DNA of 64,000 nt from Amaranthus tricolor (Eukaryota; Streptophyta; Magnoliopsida; Caryophyllales; Amaranthaceae): positions 4,509,810 to 4,573,809 of the forward strand of contig NC_080056.1 in the NCBI RefSeq assembly GCF_026212465.1. Direction: 5' to 3'. Made by a program: the position numbers and the translations under genes. How positions within the stretch are numbered: the stretch's first letter is position 1; the number at the start of each line of letters is the position of its first letter. Below, in pieces: positions 18,090 to 30,600 of the stretch. Under the pieces are notes generated by a model. That model had not been told where the DNA came from. It searched no databases and was given only the letters and a program-made list of their open reading frames with translations.

Positions 18090-18460
18090 TACTAATTATC
18101 TCGGAAAAATTGAAGGTTTTTCGAAGGAGAAGGGGAATAATTTAGGGTTTTTCGAAGAAGTAGGGAATTAATTTAGGGTTTTTCGAAGAGGAAGGAGAAA
18201 AAATTAGGGTTTTTTCGAAGAAGAAGAGGAATGAAATGGGAAGAACAGTTCTGAAATGAAGAACGTTTGCTTATTAATGGGTCACGTGCGTCACACGTGA
18301 TAGTCAAAGGTTAGTTTTGACGGTCAAACTCTCAAATCCGTTAAGAGGTAGTCTTTTGCAAAAAAAAGTATTATATAAGGTAGTTTTTTGCAAAAAAAAT
18401 AGATAAGATAGTTTTTTTGCAAATTCATATATAGAATAGGTAGTTTGTTAGAATTTTCTC

Positions 18461-18692
18461 TAATAATAATAATAATAACAATAATAATATAAATAAAAAA
18501 AAATTTAAAAAAAAAAATTAAAATAATAATAATAAAAAAATACCAGTCGCACAAAACGTGCGACTGTACCTAGATCGAGTCTCACGTTTTGTGCAACTGG
18601 TTTTTTTTTTTTTGAATTTCGACTTATATAAAATTTCTTTTGTTTAATTAATTTATTTTTTAAGTTACTTTTATTTAAATAATAATAATAAC

Positions 18693-18743
<51 letters not shown>

Positions 18744-18800
18744 AATAATAATTATTATAATAACAATAAAATAATAATATAAATTAAAATAATAAAAAAA
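18461..18800. repeat. AAT microsatellite tracts right of the MULE
   Basis: AAT runs and A-rich sequence border the second palindrome unit. A further long AAT run covers about 18680-18740. The order A/T-rich, palindrome, T-rich tail, AAT is the same as on the left side of the MULE. Confidence 0.9.
18543..18600. repeat. 58-bp nested palindrome, right copy
   Basis: The same 58-bp design as at 12576-12633, in direct orientation. Its left arm is perfect. Its right arm carries two substitutions (AGTCTCAC and GTGCAACTGG), and the centre reads CTAGAT instead of CTAGGT. The following tail (about 18612-18690, GAATTTCGACTTATA onward) is nearly identical to the left copy's tail. Confidence 0.93.
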
Positions 18801-19336
18801 ATTTAAAAAAATGAAAATGAAAAGTTATTAACTCCAATGGCAAATTTATACATTTTTAAATTTTAGGGGCAAATTCGTAATTTCATTCGAAGGGGGTGGC
18901 GATAAAATGAAAAAGGTGGCGACAAATAAGAATGAGGATAAAAAAATTGATATGGCTTTCTCTAGAAAGTCCAAGAATCCAACTCGTTTAAAGTTTTAGA
19001 TACTAAATAAGAATATCCATTCAGATATCTATAATTCTATTTATATGGTCAGTTGGTCACCCTCATAGCAGGTATCTACCACACTCCAAACGAGAGACAT
19101 AGTCCAGGCATTGGTTGAAAGCTTGTTAGTACACTACTCCTATACTGAACTTTAAAGACTTGCAGTAATCAATTTAAAATTTTACACAATTTTAAAATTA
19201 TAATATATTTCTAAAAACTTTGTATCTTTAAACACTTAATATGTACTACATAATTAATATTGAGACCGACCTTTAATTTTTTAGGAGTTCGTGCGGTCGA
19301 ATATGTTGAACATGCACAAAACCTTTCTTGGTAGTA

Positions 19337-19747
19337 CTCCTTCCGTTTCAGGTTGTTCCCACGAAGAATGTTTATGAACGTTAAAAAAGATAAAATTTTT
19401 GTGATCGAAGTAATGATCAAGTAGATAATGAAAATATTTTATTTTGGTTTAATTTGTAAGCGGAGAATAAGTATGTACCAAAATAAATAAACATAAATAT
19501 GGTTCTTTTTGGATTAGATATTCTATATTGATTTTAATTGTAAATGGAGAAGATATAGGAACACAATCCAAAAAATAGACTAATGAGATTTTATAGAAAA
19601 GCAAGGACAGATTCGTCGATTTATGTAAAAATAAAGGTTAAAAATGGTCAAAGTTATGGCATGAAAATAGAAAGATTTTTCGTATGAATAACAAATTAAA
19701 CTACCCAAAATGAAAAATGAGAACATCGTTTATGAGGGAGGGAATAG
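19337..19747. mobile_element. Stowaway-like MITE, degenerate
   Basis: The left end CTCCTTCCGTTTCAGGTTGTTC and the right end, ending GAGGGAGGGAATAG, are imperfect inverted copies. TA lies on both sides (19335-19336 and 19748-19749). No coding capacity. Confidence 0.6.
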
Positions 19748-20936
19748 TACATACTTGTTTCAGTCAATTTATCCCATTTTTCATTTTAATATGCCTCATC
19801 AAATTTATCTCATTTCTATTTTTAGATATGACCTTACCACTTTTACGTTCATTTTTATTTAAACACGCTATTACTATAATTCATTATACCTAATCTTTTA
19901 GTTTTATGTATAAACCAAATGAGATTAAATGTCTAAAACAAGAGAAATAATAATTTAATACTTTGATATTTAACTACTTTTATATGAGCAATTAGTAGAA
20001 GGTTTACTTTTTTTTTTTTCTCAAAAAAGTTGGTGGATAAGTTCAAATATAACTATCACCTCAAAAGAGGATTAGTACTTTGTTCTTAATAATATCTTGG
20101 TAGCTTATATCATCATAAACCTATTTTTTTAACCAAAAATTTAATCTAATAGCTAATAAATATAATTTTGTCATATATATGAAATATTAATTTATTATTA
20201 CATATTTATACACACGAAAGTCATTGAAATTAGAAATATAAAATAAAATATAATTATAATTCATTATAAAAAACTCACTATTTCAATTTAAAAATAAATG
20301 TTTATTAGTATTGATCTCAGTCTTAGTCCTTGAGATTGGCCTCTAATTTTAATTAGGATTAGGTTGGTAAGTAATTTTTAAGTTAAATTAAATAATATTA
20401 ATGATTATTTGAGTAAATATTAGTATGTCATTATTACATCATGTAAGTGTCATACACGTTATTATACACTGAGAATCATGATGGCACTACCACATGTGCA
20501 AGTGCAAGTGATCATGGTGAGTGCTCACCTACCCAAAAGTATAAAGTGGTGCAAACAAAAGCATACACCAATTTGATTGAGAATAAATAATTACTTGGAT
20601 TGGATGTAAACTTTTATTATTTCAAATTATATTTACTACATTTATAATAAATTAATTTTGTTTCTTTATGAAGAACAACAAAAATTACCAGAATTTTAAT
20701 CATAAAACCTAAAAAGCATTAAAAAAAAAAAAATTCTGAAATTATTATGTTTTCTCGCCCCTAAAATGACTTTAATAAAAAAGTAAAAAATACATTATTT
20801 ATTAAGAAATATTTTGAATTAACTATAGTTAGTAGTTCCATCATTAAGTATCAATCATCATTAATTATCAATCATCATGTCAACTCGCTATCCTATTCTC
20901 TAATTATCGAAAAAGACAATAAAAGTCATTAGACCA

Positions 20937-21085
20937 AGCTACTCTTGTGAGAGATCATCTCTCGGTAAAACAATTTCATAACAAGTAGTTGTTATGCTAA
21001 TAATTGTATTAGTTGAACTATTCAATCCATATATGAGACAAGTCATACGGTGAGAATGTCTTATACAAGAATTTGCGTAATAAAC
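20937..21085. mobile_element. short MITE of the GTGAGAC/GTCTCAC family
   Basis: The left part ACTCTTGTGAGAGATCATCT is inversely repeated on the right in GAGAATGTCTTATACAAGAA. Similar pairs occur at 48238-48382 and in pieces near 47235, 61140 and 61240. The family is small, non-coding and AT-rich inside. Confidence 0.5.
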
Positions 21086-21639
21086 CCACATATCACATAC
21101 TTCATTTATTAAAAAATTCAATTAACTCTAGTTAATAGGTCAATCATCAGGGTAACTTTTATATTTTTAGATTAGAAAGTAGGCTAAGAGAAAAGAATGA
21201 CCAAAAAAGTGATAGTGAAAATCAAATGCTTAGAGTAAAATGATATACGCCTCTAACAGAGTCAAAAATAGATTTTCAACGGGCCGCAAGCCTACACTAT
21301 TTCCTAATACAAAAACACAAAAACTTGGATGAGACGGTCTTATTATGAGATCGTCAATTTGGACTGGCCCAATTCGCATGTGTAACAATGTTTTTATTTT
21401 CTGAGCATTTATCAATTTTGACCTTAAAGTATTAATTTTAAAAATTCATACTTTTAAGGTCAAAATAAATACTTTAAAATTAAAATTGTCTAACAAACAC
21501 ACGTAGACATTGGTGAACTTCTGCTCCTAGGTGTATCTAACTAGAATAGACAGTTTGCCTGATACCCACTTCCCTAATTTCTTGATATAAACAAACTCCA
21601 ATCTACAGTCTCTCTTCTCAATTCCATTTGACAATAACA

Positions 21640-24600
21640 ATGGAAAAAAGTACATGGGAATCTGTGATTGAGATTACCAAATCTTTCCAACAAAAGGGTA
21701 GTGACCCTATTTTGTGGGCAATTCAAGTTTCTTCCTATCTAAATTCTGCAGCCATTTCTTTACCTTCCATTGAACTTGCTCATACTTTGGTGTCCTACAT
21801 TTGTTGGGATAATAACGTTCCTGCGGCATGGGAGTTTCTAGATAAAGCCCTTGTCTTGAACTTGGTTCCTCCTTTGTTTGTTGTTTCTCTTCTTTCTACT
21901 AGGTTTGTTTTCTGATAAATATATGTCTCAATTTTGTGGTAATTGGGATTGAGGATTGGCATTGTTGTTGTGTATGTTTTTCTCTTGTGGGTATCTTTTA
22001 TTTGTTTTTTTTTCTGTTTGTTTTATGATGGGTTTTGCATGGTATGATCGGAAATTTGAATTAATATTATATTTTTGTTTTTGGGTTTGTGCATTAATTG
22101 TTATCTTTTGAATATTGGTTTTTGTTGTAACCTTAATGGGTAATTCGGATCAACCTTCGATTTTTTATTGGGGATTTGGTGGATTTGATTAGTACTTATT
22201 GGTTCTCTAACTGAATGCTCTTGGGTAATGTTCTCTGGATAAGTGTAACATAATTCTCATTCGCCAGTTGACTTACTTTTTGAATTCCCCATTTGCAAGG
22301 AGATGAATGAATCATGTGACAGTGGTCCGTTATCACATAGTTGGTTGGTGAATCAACATAACAACATTCCATTATCCAATATTATTAGGTGGCTTGGTTG
22401 GTTTTGGTTGAAGGCCGGATGTATGCAATCCTACGGTGATAGGGTGATGTTAACTTAGAGGTTGTTTCCAATTGGGGTAGCAAATATACACTGCTAGTTG
22501 TTGGTGATAGGGTATTGATAACATAGAGGTTGTTTCCTATTGGGGTAGCAAATATCATATTCAACTGTAAATAAGAAATTCACATGATTTGACGAGTCTT
22601 TTTATATATTTCATTATGATCCTAAACCAAAGAACTATAAATCTCTTGCCATCGAAACAAGGACCTGATTTCTGTAGTTTATGCCATCCATTATCTTGGA
22701 TTGGTTTCAGAGTGTTACTTAAGAAGTATTTGTGTAACCTTTTCTGAAATTTGATCTCAAATGTTAAATCATTGATTATTTGGTCTTTTCCTTGCTAATT
22801 TGTTGATTATTCTCTTGGGAAATTGTGGTGTTTCTCCCATTTTTCGACAACTCTGCTTGATCAAATCACGGATGCTCCCAAACTATAGAATTATCTCTTG
22901 GGACTGTGTTACAAATTCCTGGAATTCTGGTTAAATGGAACCTACCTATACAAGTTGTTAAGGTTTTTGAGGATGGCTGCAGAAAGTGTGCTGACCTTGA
23001 CTATGAGTCAGGAAACAAATGGGGGTTAGAGTCAGATGATGTGATTTTATTGGGTTTTAAGAACATTGATAGAGCATGAAAAGTAGATGGTTTTTGTGTA
23101 AGATCCCTGAGAGCCTTGCAGATAGGAATACCACATAAAAGCTCTGTTCTTTGGTGCACTCATGACTTGTGTTGCTAATTTATCGAAGTAGCATGAAATG
23201 CAGTTGTCCTTGGACGTATGTATATTGCATTAACTAAAGACCTACCCCGTTTGGTTGTTGCCTTGTTGGTATCAAATGGTAGGAATGATGATGAATATTT
23301 AATGCTATCTAGTTAGAAAAACTAGATGTCTTGACGAGGTATATGATCATGCTTGGCCTACTCTAATTATTTTTTCTTTACAAAATTCATCAAACCATGA
23401 CCACTTGAAATGCTGGTATTAAGTGGTGATTGAAAATTTAAAGAAAAACACATATTTTAGGGCGAGAGCTCCATTACCATGAGAATGACATTACACGTTT
23501 TATGAAAATCAAAACTAAAATTCGTTCTCATTACCACCATTTAATGCCAATAACTAAACGCCTTGTTAAGTTCTAGATACCATATTATTACCATGTTCAA
23601 CATTCGGGTAATAATCTTTCACTGCTTTGCTTGTGTATGCTATTGCTTGGGGTTCTCTGACTATCCTAGAAATGATCCCATTAGAGGAAATCTTGCATCA
23701 TCGGATGTAAATATTACCAAAAAACACAAATTGTGGACCTAATTGGGCTGTATTTCTGCACAAACTCCCTCTTTTACTATTACATGTCATTTACTAGCCC
23801 ATATAATGATATTTTCAGTGCCTTTGACTTGATATTGTGACCTTGCTTCTGTATTTCTACTCTTTGCTGTAAATGTTTTACATTAAAGCGAAGTTTATTG
23901 CAAACTTACCTTCAGTTTATGAATTCTATTTCCACAGGGCCATTCCATGCCGCCATTCTCGGCCCTCTGCATATAGGCTTTACATGGAAATTTTGAAGAC
24001 ATATGCTTTTGATTTGAAGTCTCAGATGACTGAACCTAATTTTGGAAAGTAAGTTCTTCAATTATATGCTTCAAAAGCCAAATCATCTGCATCATACCCC
24101 ACTCCTGCCCTTAATCCATAAGATAGTAATGTGCTGCTTTCAGTTTTGTGATTTATGGAAATTATGTGGTAAATGTGGACAAAGAATGCTGGTTAGATAT
24201 TGGGTACTTCCTGAAATGATGGATAAAAAGTGGTTGAGGGTTTTATAGTGGGCTCAGTAGGATATAAGGGGATTTCATGCACTGGTCTGTTGCTTTTGTT
24301 CAAGTTATGTCTATCAGTATTTATTGCCTACATTTTCCTCTGGTTTTCACGCTATCAAATATCATTTTTCACCTTGCAGGGTCATGATGTCGATTGAGAA
24401 TGTCCTTTCTCTTCCTCAGATATTTGGTTCACAAGCTAGTGAACCAGGGGTCATTTTGGTTGAATTTGTCTTTGCAACTGTGTGGCAGCTGCTTGATGCA
24501 CTGATAGAAGATGAGGGGTTACTGGACCTTACCACAGAAAAGAAATCTGTTTGGGCGATTAATGCTCAAGAGATGGATATCGTTCCTTTTGATAATGACG

Positions 24601-27600
24601 AAGAGAAGAAGTTTAAACTGCTTGAAAAATTCAGAAGCTTAAATACTGATGCAGCTGTTGAGATTATTGGAAAATATTTTCAAAATAGAGTTAGCTCTCG
24701 AATTCTTTCCTTGGTACGCCGTAACATGTAAGGCTTCGGTTTCTTTCAGACCGTTATATTATGTTTTTTGAGTCTTAACTCTTAAGGGTAGCTTTTCATG
24801 TTTCTTTTGACTGGTTATACTACGCGTGCAAGAGTTAAGAACAGCTGCCACCGATTTGTTTAGTATTCCTTATTCTTCCTATCTTTTGTCACGCATGCTC
24901 TATGAAAGTAGCTTAAGTTGATGCTTAAACACCAACTGCACTGTTCTTTTTCTTAGTTCAGGACATCTTAAACAAAGAGCTTATTATTGGTGAGTTATTA
25001 AATTATGACGCCTGAATTTATGATTATGAGTGTAACACCCGGGCCCTCGGACTGCTGGTGATTACCCATGGAGACTGTAGACTGGCCCAATAAACCTACA
25101 CAAGTATTTTCAGCGCACTTTCGTCCGCACTCGGGAAAATTTCCCAGAGGTCACCCATCCTAAAATTGCTCCCCACCAAGCACGCTTAACTATAGAATTC
25201 TTAGCAAATGGGCTTCCATGAAAAGAAGATGCACCTTGTTGATATGAGTAGTCTATCAAATCCTTTTTAAAGCTCAATCCGGGGTATCACAATGAGTATC
25301 CCTTGAGTCACATAGTTCTCAGTGTTTTGGTCTCACCTATGTTTTGTATGCGACGCAACACATTGTTGTGCCTTTGAGCACCTATTGTCTGTCAAAATAA
25401 AATAACAAAATCAAAAACGGAAAAGGATAGAAAATCACAAAAATAAGTTCCTATGGAGTGAAACAGATAAGAACCAGTGCAACACAACATTAGCCTTCAA
25501 ACGTGTAGGTGTAGCTACTATAATTTTACTATCATAGAATAATTATGAACTAGCATTGCGTTTGGGAAAGAAAACCAAAAATTGTGCTCAGTGTACTGTC
25601 TGCTTCGTTTCACTTTTATTTGTGATGTCTGTTTCTGCTCACCAGTTATGTAAATAAGGAACCTGGGCCTGCTAACCCGTACCTATGTATGGTATATTGC
25701 CTGTTTGTATTTTACAACCCCTAAGGTTAGTTAATACCTTGTTATTTGATATGCGGCAGGCCAAAACACTGGGCAGCTTTTACTGAGCAACTAGAGCTCC
25801 TTGCAACAAACATGTCAACATTGAGGAATCCAAATATTTTAAGTCCCAAAATGCTTCTTAAACTGATTTCTGATGCTACAAAAGTATCATCCTGGGAGTA
25901 CAAAATGTCTTTGGATGAGTTTGCAGCTGAATTGGCTTCCAGATCAGTAGCTTCTTCCGCTCATTGTCAAGAGACTAGCCATTCTGATCTTTGGCTTCCT
26001 TTAGATGTGGTTCTGGAGGATGTCATAGACGGATCTCAAGTTACAGCAACAAGTGCTGTTGAGATTATTACCGGTACAGGCTATATTTAGTATATACTAC
26101 TAAAAGAAATATTTTTTGTAGTATGTGTTGCAGTGATGAGGACTAATTAATGACCCTTTTTCAACAGGTATAGTGAAGTCCCTTCAAGCAATTAACAATA
26201 CCTCCTGGCATGATACATTTCTAGCCTTGTGGATTGCTGCTTTACGTTTCGTTCAAAGGGTAAGTATATCTGGCCATCTTGTATATGGTGGTCTCTAAAT
26301 AGGCAGTGGTGCCTTTTTTCTGGAGGGTGGGGGGGGGGGGGGGGGGGGGTGTGTGTGGAGGGTGGGACTGGGGATGTGTCGTGCCCATTTCTTACCGAGA
26401 AACTTGTAATATCTTGTATAAGGAACAGATTTCTCATTTTATTGTTGTCTTTTTTGTTGTTATGTCGTGCCAATTTTGGCCGGTCAATATGCATTTTGAT
26501 GATTTTCATTGATCTTTTATGTTGTAGGAGCGGGATCCAATAGAGGGGCCAGTTCCTCGGCTTGATTCTCGATTGTGTGTTTTGTTGTCCATCACTACGC
26601 TAGTGCTTGTTGATCTCATAGATGAAGAGGAAAATCCACTTGATGTTTCAGAAATTTGTCCCTCTAATAATTGGAGAGGAGATGATGCTTTCACACGCCG
26701 CAAAGATTTAGTTTCGTCCTTACAGATACTTGGCGATTATCAATCCTTGCTGACCCCACCACAATCTGTTGTTTCTGCTGCCAATATGGCTGCTGCAAAA
26801 GCTATGATGTTTGTTTCAGGCATTGATGTTACTGGTGGATTTTTTGAGTGCATCAATGTGAAAGATTTACCAATCCACTGCTGTGAGTATTCATTACAAT
26901 TTTATAATTAACTTTTTGTAAATCTGAATTTATACAGCTGGATTCTGGAAAGTTGTGTGTTTGCTATGATCTAACTCTGTAGTTCCCTGTTCTGCTCATC
27001 CTTGAAAGTTGTGTCAGCATTATGAAAATTCCGATCTATGATTTTTTGCATATGTTTTGCTGATGGGAAATGTGAAGGTTTCGAATGATACCGTCGCTCA
27101 TACTACCTGTTTTGATTTTTGTGTCAGCTGGGAATATGCGCCACCTAATAATTGAAGCTTGCATTGCCAGGAATCTGCTCGACACTTCAGCATATTATTG
27201 GCCGGGCTATGTGAATGGTCAAATCAATCAGTTTCCTAGTCGTGTTCCTTCTCAAGTCCCTGGTTGGTCATCATTCATGCAGGGAGCTCCGCTTAGTCCT
27301 GTAATGATCAATTCTATGGTCGCAACTCCTGCTTCAAGGTATACTCTGAATCTTCTGATTAATTTTCCCTAGGACAACTAAAATCTTTTGGGGATCTTGA
27401 TGTGACCCTAGTTATCTGTGGAGTTTACTTTTGTATTTGTGAAATTGCTGTGGATGATTTATATGCATTTTGTTCAAGTTTCGAATATAATGCTCTTATA
27501 TCTTCGATCAATCTTTTTTCTACTTTTTCACTGCCTTGAGATAATCATCCCCTTTTTGGCTATGCAACTCTTAACAATGGCAAAGCCTTGATCCCAGACG

Positions 27601-30600
27601 AATGGGTTTGCGCATGAATCAGGAGTTCAACTCATGACCGTCCATAAATATCTTCTTGCACTTATTTCTATGGACTATTGTATGCTTTTGCAATCCAAGT
27701 TCTTATATCCATTTCAACTTCTCCTGTGAGTGTCCCAAACCCGCTAAAGGGGGAGGTTGAAGGTAGGTTGTAAAAATTTGTCACATCTTAAGAGCATGAA
27801 CCATATTTCTTTTCTAAAATACTAGAACTATGTTCCTAATTTTCTTACACCCATCTTCGAGCTTTAAATTGCATACATAGTGCAAAATATCGGCTGCATC
27901 ACCACATGGCGATTGCATTGTAAAGGTTTGTGTGGTTACCGTGACTGTGATCGTGACATAGGCCGTGATAACCTTGAACCATTCATATTAACTGCAAAAG
28001 TGGTTTGCAGAATTTGATTGAAAGGGTTTCCTTGTATTTATGCTCTATGAGATTCTTCTTCTTATTGGTTCTTTTTAGTAAACTAATTGAGGATAACAAA
28101 ACTGAATTTGAGCTTGTGCACGTGATGGAAGTTTAGCAGAACTGGAAAAAATATTTGAGCTTGCAGTGAGCGGATCCGAGGATGAGAAAGTATATGCAGC
28201 AACAATTCTTTGTGGAGCATCCTTAATTCGGGGCTGGAATGTGCAGGTTTAACATTGGCATTTTTGAACTTCAGAATACCCTTTTTTCCCATATTCGGGT
28301 TGGGAATGTGCAAATAACTTCATGACTTCTGTTGCAGGAGCATAGTGTGTATTTTATTACTATGTTGCTGTCTCCACCCATTCCCTCTGATTACACAGGA
28401 GAAGACAGCCATCTTATACCGTATGCACCAATGCTTTATGTCCTTTTGGTTGGAATAGCACCCGTTGACTGCGTTAAGATCTTCTCAATGCATGGCTTGG
28501 TATGCTCAGCGTTTACTATAATGGCTAAGTTAGATCATTATGTTTCTCTTTGACTCTGTCTTATGCGATCATTTGTTATTGCTTGTTTATGATATTGGAT
28601 TTCTGAAGTTAATTTCTTGAATTTTAGTTCAAACTTTGAATTGCTCGACAATTTTGCCCATATTGAGAACATCAATTAGAGGAACAATTTTAGGAGTTGG
28701 GACTTATCCCAAAGCAACAAGGGTAACAAAATTTGCAAAAAGTCAACAACAATATCAAATCAATGGTTTTAAGTAAAATAATTAAGATAAACAAGGCAAA
28801 TTTGTCAATGTTATTTTGTTGGCAGAATTGTTACACTCTGTTTTGTCAACCATGCACAGGAGGGTCTTCCATAATTTTTCACCAGAATTTCTTTTTAATG
28901 GATTATGTATATATTTTGTATTTCTAAGTATGAACTACGTTTATGAATCGATGAACATCCTGCTTACGTTATGTGGTGTTGTTTTGCTGATTATGCAAAA
29001 GGGCGATCCCAAATTTTAGGACCTAGAACATAGTAAAGCTGGGGAATTTGTTTGAGTTACACTTCCCCTCTTTGCAGGTTCCTCAACTTGCTGCATCATT
29101 GATGACGATTTGCGAAGTTTTTGGGTCTTGTGTCCCGAATGTTTCATGGACAATTAATGGAGAAAAAATATCTGCACATGCTGTTTTTTCAAATGCATTT
29201 GCTCTCCTTCTGAAGCTTTGGCGGTTCAATCATCCACCTCTTGACTATGGTGTAGGAGATGTGCCTCCAGTAGGATCTCAACTTACTCCGGAATACCTCC
29301 TTTTAGTACGGAACTCTCTCCTTGCATCTTCAGGAAATGTCTTCAAGGATCGCAACAAAAGAAGACTTTCAGCTGTTGTTAGTGCATCATGCCCAAAACC
29401 CATTTTTGTAGATTCATTTCCAAAGCTAAAAGTCTGGTATCGTCAGCACCAAGCATGCATTGCTGCGCCTTTGTCTGGTCTAATTCTTGAAAGTCCTGTG
29501 CATCAAATTGTCGATGTTCTTCTAAGCATGATCTTCAGAACAATCAATAAAGGAGTCCAGTCTTCTGCAACTTCTGGAGGTAGCAGTTCTTCGGGGCCTG
29601 CTAGTGAAGATAGCCATTTAAGACCACAATTGCCTGCTTGGGAGATTCTAGAAGCTGTTCCTTATGTTGTAGATGCGTCTTTAACTGCCTGTGCTTATGG
29701 ACAGGTCACGCCTCGTCAACTAGCCACAGGTATGTCCTGTTGTGTTAAACTTTAGATCATGTAAAGTAGTTTTACATTTTTTTTTTTGCTGAAAAAATTA
29801 GTGAGACCTTTAAGTAATGAGTGTTGGCAAACCGGTAAGGAAGATAGAAAGTTGGAACGTAAGGATGTAAAAAGAGGGCAAGAGTTAAGGATATGAAGAA
29901 TTTAGATTTACATGTTAAGATGCTAGATAATCAAAATCAATGGAGAAACATAAATCTTGTGGACTACCACTAGAACAGTTCTTTTGTTCATGTAGCGGAC
30001 CTCAGTCTTTAGGGATTAAGGGGGTATATGGCAAACGGCTAATAGCGGATTACAATGGCTGATTTGACCAGTTGATTTTATTAATTGGTTTGACCAGCTG
30101 ATTTTGAACCCGCTGCTATGAACAACTTTTCAAAACAACTTATTCATAACAGTTAGAAACAAGATAATTTACCAAACATTAGCATTGGTTGGTTTGACCA
30201 CCCAACCCTCTAATTGTATCAAAATAAGATAAAATTGCCCAATAAGCTATTTTGCCAAACGCACCCTAAACCTTTGGCTTTGATGTTGGTTCTTTCTTGT
30301 TTTACATTCATTCTTTTGATTATATTCTCATGTCTCGTTTTTGTTGTACCCTTTACTCTTAAATTTTGAGTAGGAACTAGGAACCCATCAATTACATTTG
30401 ATTTGATGGATTTGTTCTAAGAATTTTATAATGAGGGGTCAAACATGATCCTAATAACCTCCTAATCTGATTCCTACTTGTTTTTAAAATAATAGTAAAC
30501 CACCTCAGACATCTCCATTGGGTATTTGACCCCTTAACATCAGATTCATTAAACTCTTAAATTATAGGAAGATCTGTTGCTGCTTTTGTTTTTTGATGAA

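Larger units (their letters stand above)
13004..18460. mobile_element. Mutator-like element (MULE) with two convergent genes
   Basis: The 5457-bp element starts GAGAAAATTCTAACAAAC and ends with its inverse GTTTGTTAGAATTTTCTC. Terminal inverted repeats run about 13004-13292 and 18209-18460. They are nearly identical over the outer 190 bp, then diverge by small indels. Inside each is a unit of about 33 bp containing TTTGCAAAAAACTACC, repeated about three times. TAATAATAA lies on both sides (12995-13003 and 18461-18469), fitting the 9-bp Mutator duplication, though the flank is an AAT microsatellite and would match by chance. The left gene is a MURA transposase (broken) and the right gene a GRF zinc finger protein (intact). 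Each begins just inside its own TIR and they point at each other, as mudrA and mudrB do in maize MuDR. Confidence 0.93.
18801..21639. other. intergenic spacer between MULE and MED33
   Basis: No gene found. It holds an old Stowaway-like MITE (19337-19747) and a repeat of the GAGACGGTCTC family (about 20937-21085), with another fragment near 21326-21360. Just before the MED33 start there is a TGATATAAACAA stretch (about 21584) that could be a TATA element, but this is not certain. Confidence 0.5.

Noticed and set aside
21628..21639. An upstream start for MED33
   Set aside because: It would be a TTG codon; the first ATG is at 21640.
26192..26543. Glycine- or proline-rich frames around the G tract
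   Set aside because: They are produced by the G21 run in an intron and continue into antisense of an exon.
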